Origin: CAYLXN01 sp964586855
GTDB lineage: Bacteria > Patescibacteriota > Saccharimonadia > Saccharimonadales > Saccharimonadaceae
Direction of reading: 5' to 3'
Assembly: GCA_964586855.1 (NCBI GenBank)
Contig: CAZPHO010000016.1
Span: 1-15,674, forward strand
DNA: 15,674 nt
In this document: piece by piece, positions 13,306 to 15,674 of the stretch
How the letters are laid out: the number at the start of each line of letters is the position of its first letter
Position numbering within the stretch: position 1 is the first letter of the stretch
The notes under the pieces: generated by a model
Databases searched by the model: none
Told to the model about the DNA's origin: nothing
The model's input: the letters and a program-made list of their open reading frames with translations, nothing else
Position numbers and translations under genes: made by a program

Positions 13306-13314
13306 TGGTATAAT
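13306..13314 (+). promoter_or_regulatory. lysS promoter (extended -10), leaderless transcript
   Basis: TGGTATAAT, a consensus extended -10, ends nine bases before the lysS ATG. Transcription would start about three bases before the ATG. There is no Shine-Dalgarno sequence, so lysS mRNA is probably leaderless. No good -35 is seen. Confidence 0.65.
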
Positions 13315-13323
13315 TGGTTTTAT

Positions 13324-14826
13324 ATGGCAAGTTTGGAAGAATATCGCAATGAACGCCTTGACAAAAGGCAGAAATTATTGGATTTAGGATTTAGTTTGTA
13401 TCCCAGTCAGTCGCACCGTGATCAGATGGCTGGTGAGGTGGTTGGGCAATTTTTGGAGTTGGAAGGCCAGACGGTAACTGTCGCTGGCCGGATTAAAAAT
13501 ATCCGTAGTTTTGGCAAGCTGGCGTTTTTGCAGCTGGCGGATCAGTCGGGCGAAGTTCAATTATTTATCCGTCAGGGTGGGATTAGCGAAACTAAGCCAG
13601 AAGCTGGTTTAGTCGGGATTAAGCAAATTAAACTGCTGGACACGGGTGATTTTGTCGAGGCTACTGGCGAAGTGATCAAAACCCAAACTGGCGAGATTTC
13701 GGTCAATGTGCGCGATTTGCGGCTGTTGGCTAAAAGCTTGCGACCAATTCCCGAAAAACTAACCAACAAAGAAGAGCGGTTGCGCCGACGCTATCTCGAC
13801 ATGAACGCCAATCCTGAAGTTCGTCAGCGATTCGTGCGGCGAGCTAAATTTTGGCAGGCGACTCGTGATTTTCTCAATCAACGAGGTTTTGTCGAAATCA
13901 ATACGCCAGTGCTAGAACACACCACAGGCGGTGCTGATGCGACGCCGTTCGTGACTCATATGGATGCTTTGGGCGAAGATTTTTACCTGCGGATTAGTCA
14001 CGAATTACCACTTAAGCGATTGATCGGGGCTGGCTATGAGAAGGTTTATGATATTGGACCCCGGTTTCGCAACGAAAATTACACCGAGGAGCATTTGCCT
14101 GAACACGTGGCGATGGAGTGGTATTGGGCTTACGCCAACTGGCAGGACGGCATGAAGTTGATGGAGGAAATGTATAAATACGTCCTCGAGCAGGCTTTTG
14201 GCAAGCTCAAGTTCAAGTTGGGTGAATTCGAAGTTGATATGGAGCAAGAGTGGGAAGTTTGGGACTACTGCGAAGTGATTAAAAAACACTACAACATCGA
14301 CGTCTTCGACTCAAGTTTGGAAGAAATTAAAGCCGTGCTAAAAGCCCACAACCTCGAAGTCGAAAAAGCCGACAATCGAGCCCGGATTATTGATAAATTA
14401 TGGAAAAATATTCGCAAAGATGTAGTTGGGCCAGTTTGGTTGGTTAATACACCGAAGTTTATCTCGCCCTTGTCAAAAGCCAGCTCTGAAGATGAGCGGC
14501 TAACCGAGCGATTTCAGGCGGTAATTGCTGGGAGTGAGCTGGGCAATGGTTATTCGGAGCTCAACGATCCGATTGACCAACTAAATCGATTCGTGGAGCA
14601 GCAGTCGATGCGCGATGCTGGCGACGACGAGGCGATGATGCTCGATATTGATTTTGTCGAAATGCTCGAATACGGCATGCCGCCGACTTGCGGTTGGGGT
14701 TATTCTGAGCGAGTATTTTGGATTTTTGAAGGCGTTTCGGCCCGAGAAGGCGTGCCATTTCCGCAGCTTAGATTTGAAATTGATCAACTGACTCGTGATC
14801 TGTATCCAGAAATCAAATTTGATTAA
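13324..14826 (+). CDS. lysS: Lysyl-tRNA synthetase (class II) with unusual motif 3
   Basis: 500 aa, normal length. It charges tRNA-Lys. The N-terminal OB-fold anticodon domain spans about 50-130 (VTVAGRIKNIRSFGKLAFLQL start). Motif 2 contains RFRNENYTEEHLPEHVAMEW (from Arg247), close to the usual FRNE...HNPEF. The late block ISPLSKA, LTERF, SELNDPIDQLNRF, GDDEA is typical LysRS. Motif 3 departs from the norm: after MPPT the sequence is CGWGYSER (456-463), one residue shorter than the usual GGLGIGIDR, and the following segment is SAREGVPFPQ instead of SIRDVLLFPQ. The ATP-binding Arg463 is kept and the frame is intact, so this looks like a lineage variant and not damage. The start lacks a ribosome site and sits just after a promoter. 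Confidence 0.94.
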   Translation: MASLEEYRNERLDKRQKLLDLGFSLYPSQSHRDQMAGEVVGQFLELEGQTVTVAGRIKNIRSFGKLAFLQLADQSGEVQLFIRQGGISETKPEAGLVGIKQIKLLDTGDFVEATGEVIKTQTGEISVNVRDLRLLAKSLRPIPEKLTNKEERLRRRYLDMNANPEVRQRFVRRAKFWQATRDFLNQRGFVEINTPVLEHTTGGADATPFVTHMDALGEDFYLRISHELPLKRLIGAGYEKVYDIGPRFRNENYTEEHLPEHVAMEWYWAYANWQDGMKLMEEMYKYVLEQAFGKLKFKLGEFEVDMEQEWEVWDYCEVIKKHYNIDVFDSSLEEIKAVLKAHNLEVEKADNRARIIDKLWKNIRKDVVGPVWLVNTPKFISPLSKASSEDERLTERFQAVIAGSELGNGYSELNDPIDQLNRFVEQQSMRDAGDDEAMMLDIDFVEMLEYGMPPTCGWGYSERVFWIFEGVSAREGVPFPQLRFEIDQLTRDLYPEIKFD

Positions 14827-14847
14827 ACTTAAGCTAAAAGTTATAAT
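14819..14847 (+). promoter_or_regulatory. Promoter of the 85-aa membrane protein gene
   Basis: TTGATT (14819-14824, inside the last codons of lysS), a 17-bp spacer and TATAAT (14842-14847). The start would be near 14854, about 22 bases before the ATG. Confidence 0.7.
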
Positions 14848-14875
14848 TAATTAAACTAAAGTAGGAAGGAAAAAT

Positions 14876-15133
14876 ATGCAAGAAAATCCCAAGCAAGGCA
14901 GTAAAGGTTTGATCATTTTTATAATTTTAGCGCTAATTGTGATTATTGGCGGGGTGGTCATTTACACGCAGGTGATGAATCGCAAAACGACCAACCCAGA
15001 TGAGGCGTCGACTGATAAACAGACCAACGTGACTGATGTTCAGCCAGCTGAACAAGCCAAGCCAGATGAGAATAAAATCTTAATTGATGACACCAACGAA
15101 CGAATTAATGTAGTTGAAATTGAGCCAAACTAA
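14876..15133 (+). CDS. Small single-pass membrane protein of unknown function
   Basis: 85 aa. A short basic cytoplasmic start (MQENPKQGSKG) leads to one hydrophobic helix at about 11-31 (LIIFIILALIVIIGGVVIY), then a stretch with R/K and a polar, acidic, Asn/Asp/Gln/Lys-rich tail of about 50 residues (DEASTDKQTNVTDVQPAEQ; ending NVVEIEPN). It has no cysteine in a lipobox position and no sorting motif; the helix most likely stays as an anchor with the tail outside. GGAAGG sits six to seven bases before the ATG, and a good promoter is just upstream. The next gene starts 18 bp later and may be co-transcribed. I do not recognise a family. Confidence 0.75.
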   Translation: MQENPKQGSKGLIIFIILALIVIIGGVVIYTQVMNRKTTNPDEASTDKQTNVTDVQPAEQAKPDENKILIDDTNERINVVEIEPN

Positions 15134-15151
15134 AAAGAAACAGGGTGGGCA

Positions 15152-15674
15152 ATGTATAAAATTATCAACTTTGGGGTGCGTGAGGACGAGCTGGCTGAGT
15201 TTCAGCGAGTAGCGGACAAATTGCAGGTGGAGTGTTTGGTGACTAAAGCGCCACTGACGGCGGCCAATATGCACTTGTTGGATGGTTGTGACGGCTGGAC
15301 TGACGTGGTCGGGCGTGATTACGATGAGGCGATTTACCAGCGGATGCAGGCTCAGGGCATGAAGTGGGCGTCGCTGCGACTGGCGGGTTATGACAGTCTA
15401 AATTATCAGCGAGCGGCGCAGTTTGGGGTGGGATTTGCACGGGTGCCGGACTATTCACCGAACGCAATTGCTGAGTTTTCGGTGGCCTTGGCGCTTGGTT
15501 TGGTGCGGAAATTGCCGCTGCTGTTTGCCCGAACTGCCTATCAAGATTTTCGGCTGGAAGGTTTGCTCGGGCGAGAAATTCGAGACTTACGAGTTGGGAT
15601 TATGGGGACTGGTCACATTGGCAAGATTGCAGCTGAGATTTTTTATGGCTTTGGCTCAGAGATTGTTGGCTATG
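15152..15674 (+). CDS. D-2-hydroxyacid dehydrogenase, probably D-lactate dehydrogenase (3' partial)
   Basis: The frame is open from ATG 15152 to the right edge (174 full codons). The N-terminal substrate domain has MKWASLRLAGYDSLNYQ, matching the R-x-x-GYD-x-[IL] block where family members bind the substrate carboxylate nearby. It is followed by VPDYSPNAIAEFSVALALGL, the standard hinge helix of this family, and by the Rossmann fold GIMGTGHIGKIAAEIF with the GxGxxG loop for NAD. D-lactate dehydrogenase reduces pyruvate to D-lactate and regenerates NAD, fitting a fermentative cell; other 2-hydroxyacids are possible because the catalytic Arg, Glu and His lie partly beyond the edge. The ribosome site is poor (GGGTGGG close to the ATG). 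Confidence 0.85.
   Translation, partial: MYKIINFGVREDELAEFQRVADKLQVECLVTKAPLTAANMHLLDGCDGWTDVVGRDYDEAIYQRMQAQGMKWASLRLAGYDSLNYQRAAQFGVGFARVPDYSPNAIAEFSVALALGLVRKLPLLFARTAYQDFRLEGLLGREIRDLRVGIMGTGHIGKIAAEIFYGFGSEIVGY

Noticed and set aside
1..15674. Alternative genetic code (UGA = Gly) as in Gracilibacteria
   Set aside because: All core genes are full length under the standard code and contain no in-frame TGA; TGA is just unused as a stop here.
1..15674. tRNA, rRNA or insertion-sequence genes
   Set aside because: No cloverleaf, rRNA block, transposase motif or terminal inverted repeats were recognised in either strand.

Overview
The window (15,674 bp, about half G+C) most likely comes from a Patescibacteria/CPR bacterium, and Candidatus Saccharibacteria (TM7) fits best. 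That is inference from several traits. The ancestral rpsB-tsf-pyrH-frr-uppS-cdsA-dxr-rseP-proS block is reduced to rpsB-tsf-...-frr-rseP-(CPBP)-proS. EF-Ts is short, prolyl-tRNA synthetase lacks its editing insertion, and LysRS has an unusual motif 3. Secreted proteins carry C-terminal PNTGF motifs followed by a membrane segment. The genetic code reads as standard, and none of the 18 complete genes ends in TGA.

Left third (1-4679): five consecutive plus-strand genes for secreted or membrane-anchored proteins. They are a large protein with RCC1, TIG-like and FN3 regions that runs off the left edge, two small paralogues sharing its C-terminal domain, a DUF916-like protein with a C-terminal membrane anchor, and an Ig-like protein ending in PNTGF plus a membrane segment. 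This composition resembles the Csc/WxL surface clusters of Firmicutes and is the best candidate here for an undescribed system.

Centre (4680-9403): rpsB and tsf, with a promoter, leader hairpin and strong terminator, are separated from frr by accessory DNA where pyrH would be expected. The accessory part holds a BspA-like/MucBP-like PNTGF protein broken by one in-frame TAA, a minus-strand hypothetical gene with a very good promoter and an operator-like palindrome, and a Fic/Doc toxin preceded by a 47-aa basic ORF, which looks like a toxin-antitoxin pair.

Right part (9508-15674): rseP, a CPBP-family membrane protease, proS, greA, lysS, a small membrane protein and the start of a D-lactate-dehydrogenase-like gene. 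These serve membrane proteolysis, translation, transcription-elongation rescue and probably fermentation. Extended -10 promoter elements recur ahead of the toxin module, frr, rseP and lysS. lysS and the toxin module appear to be transcribed with almost no leader.
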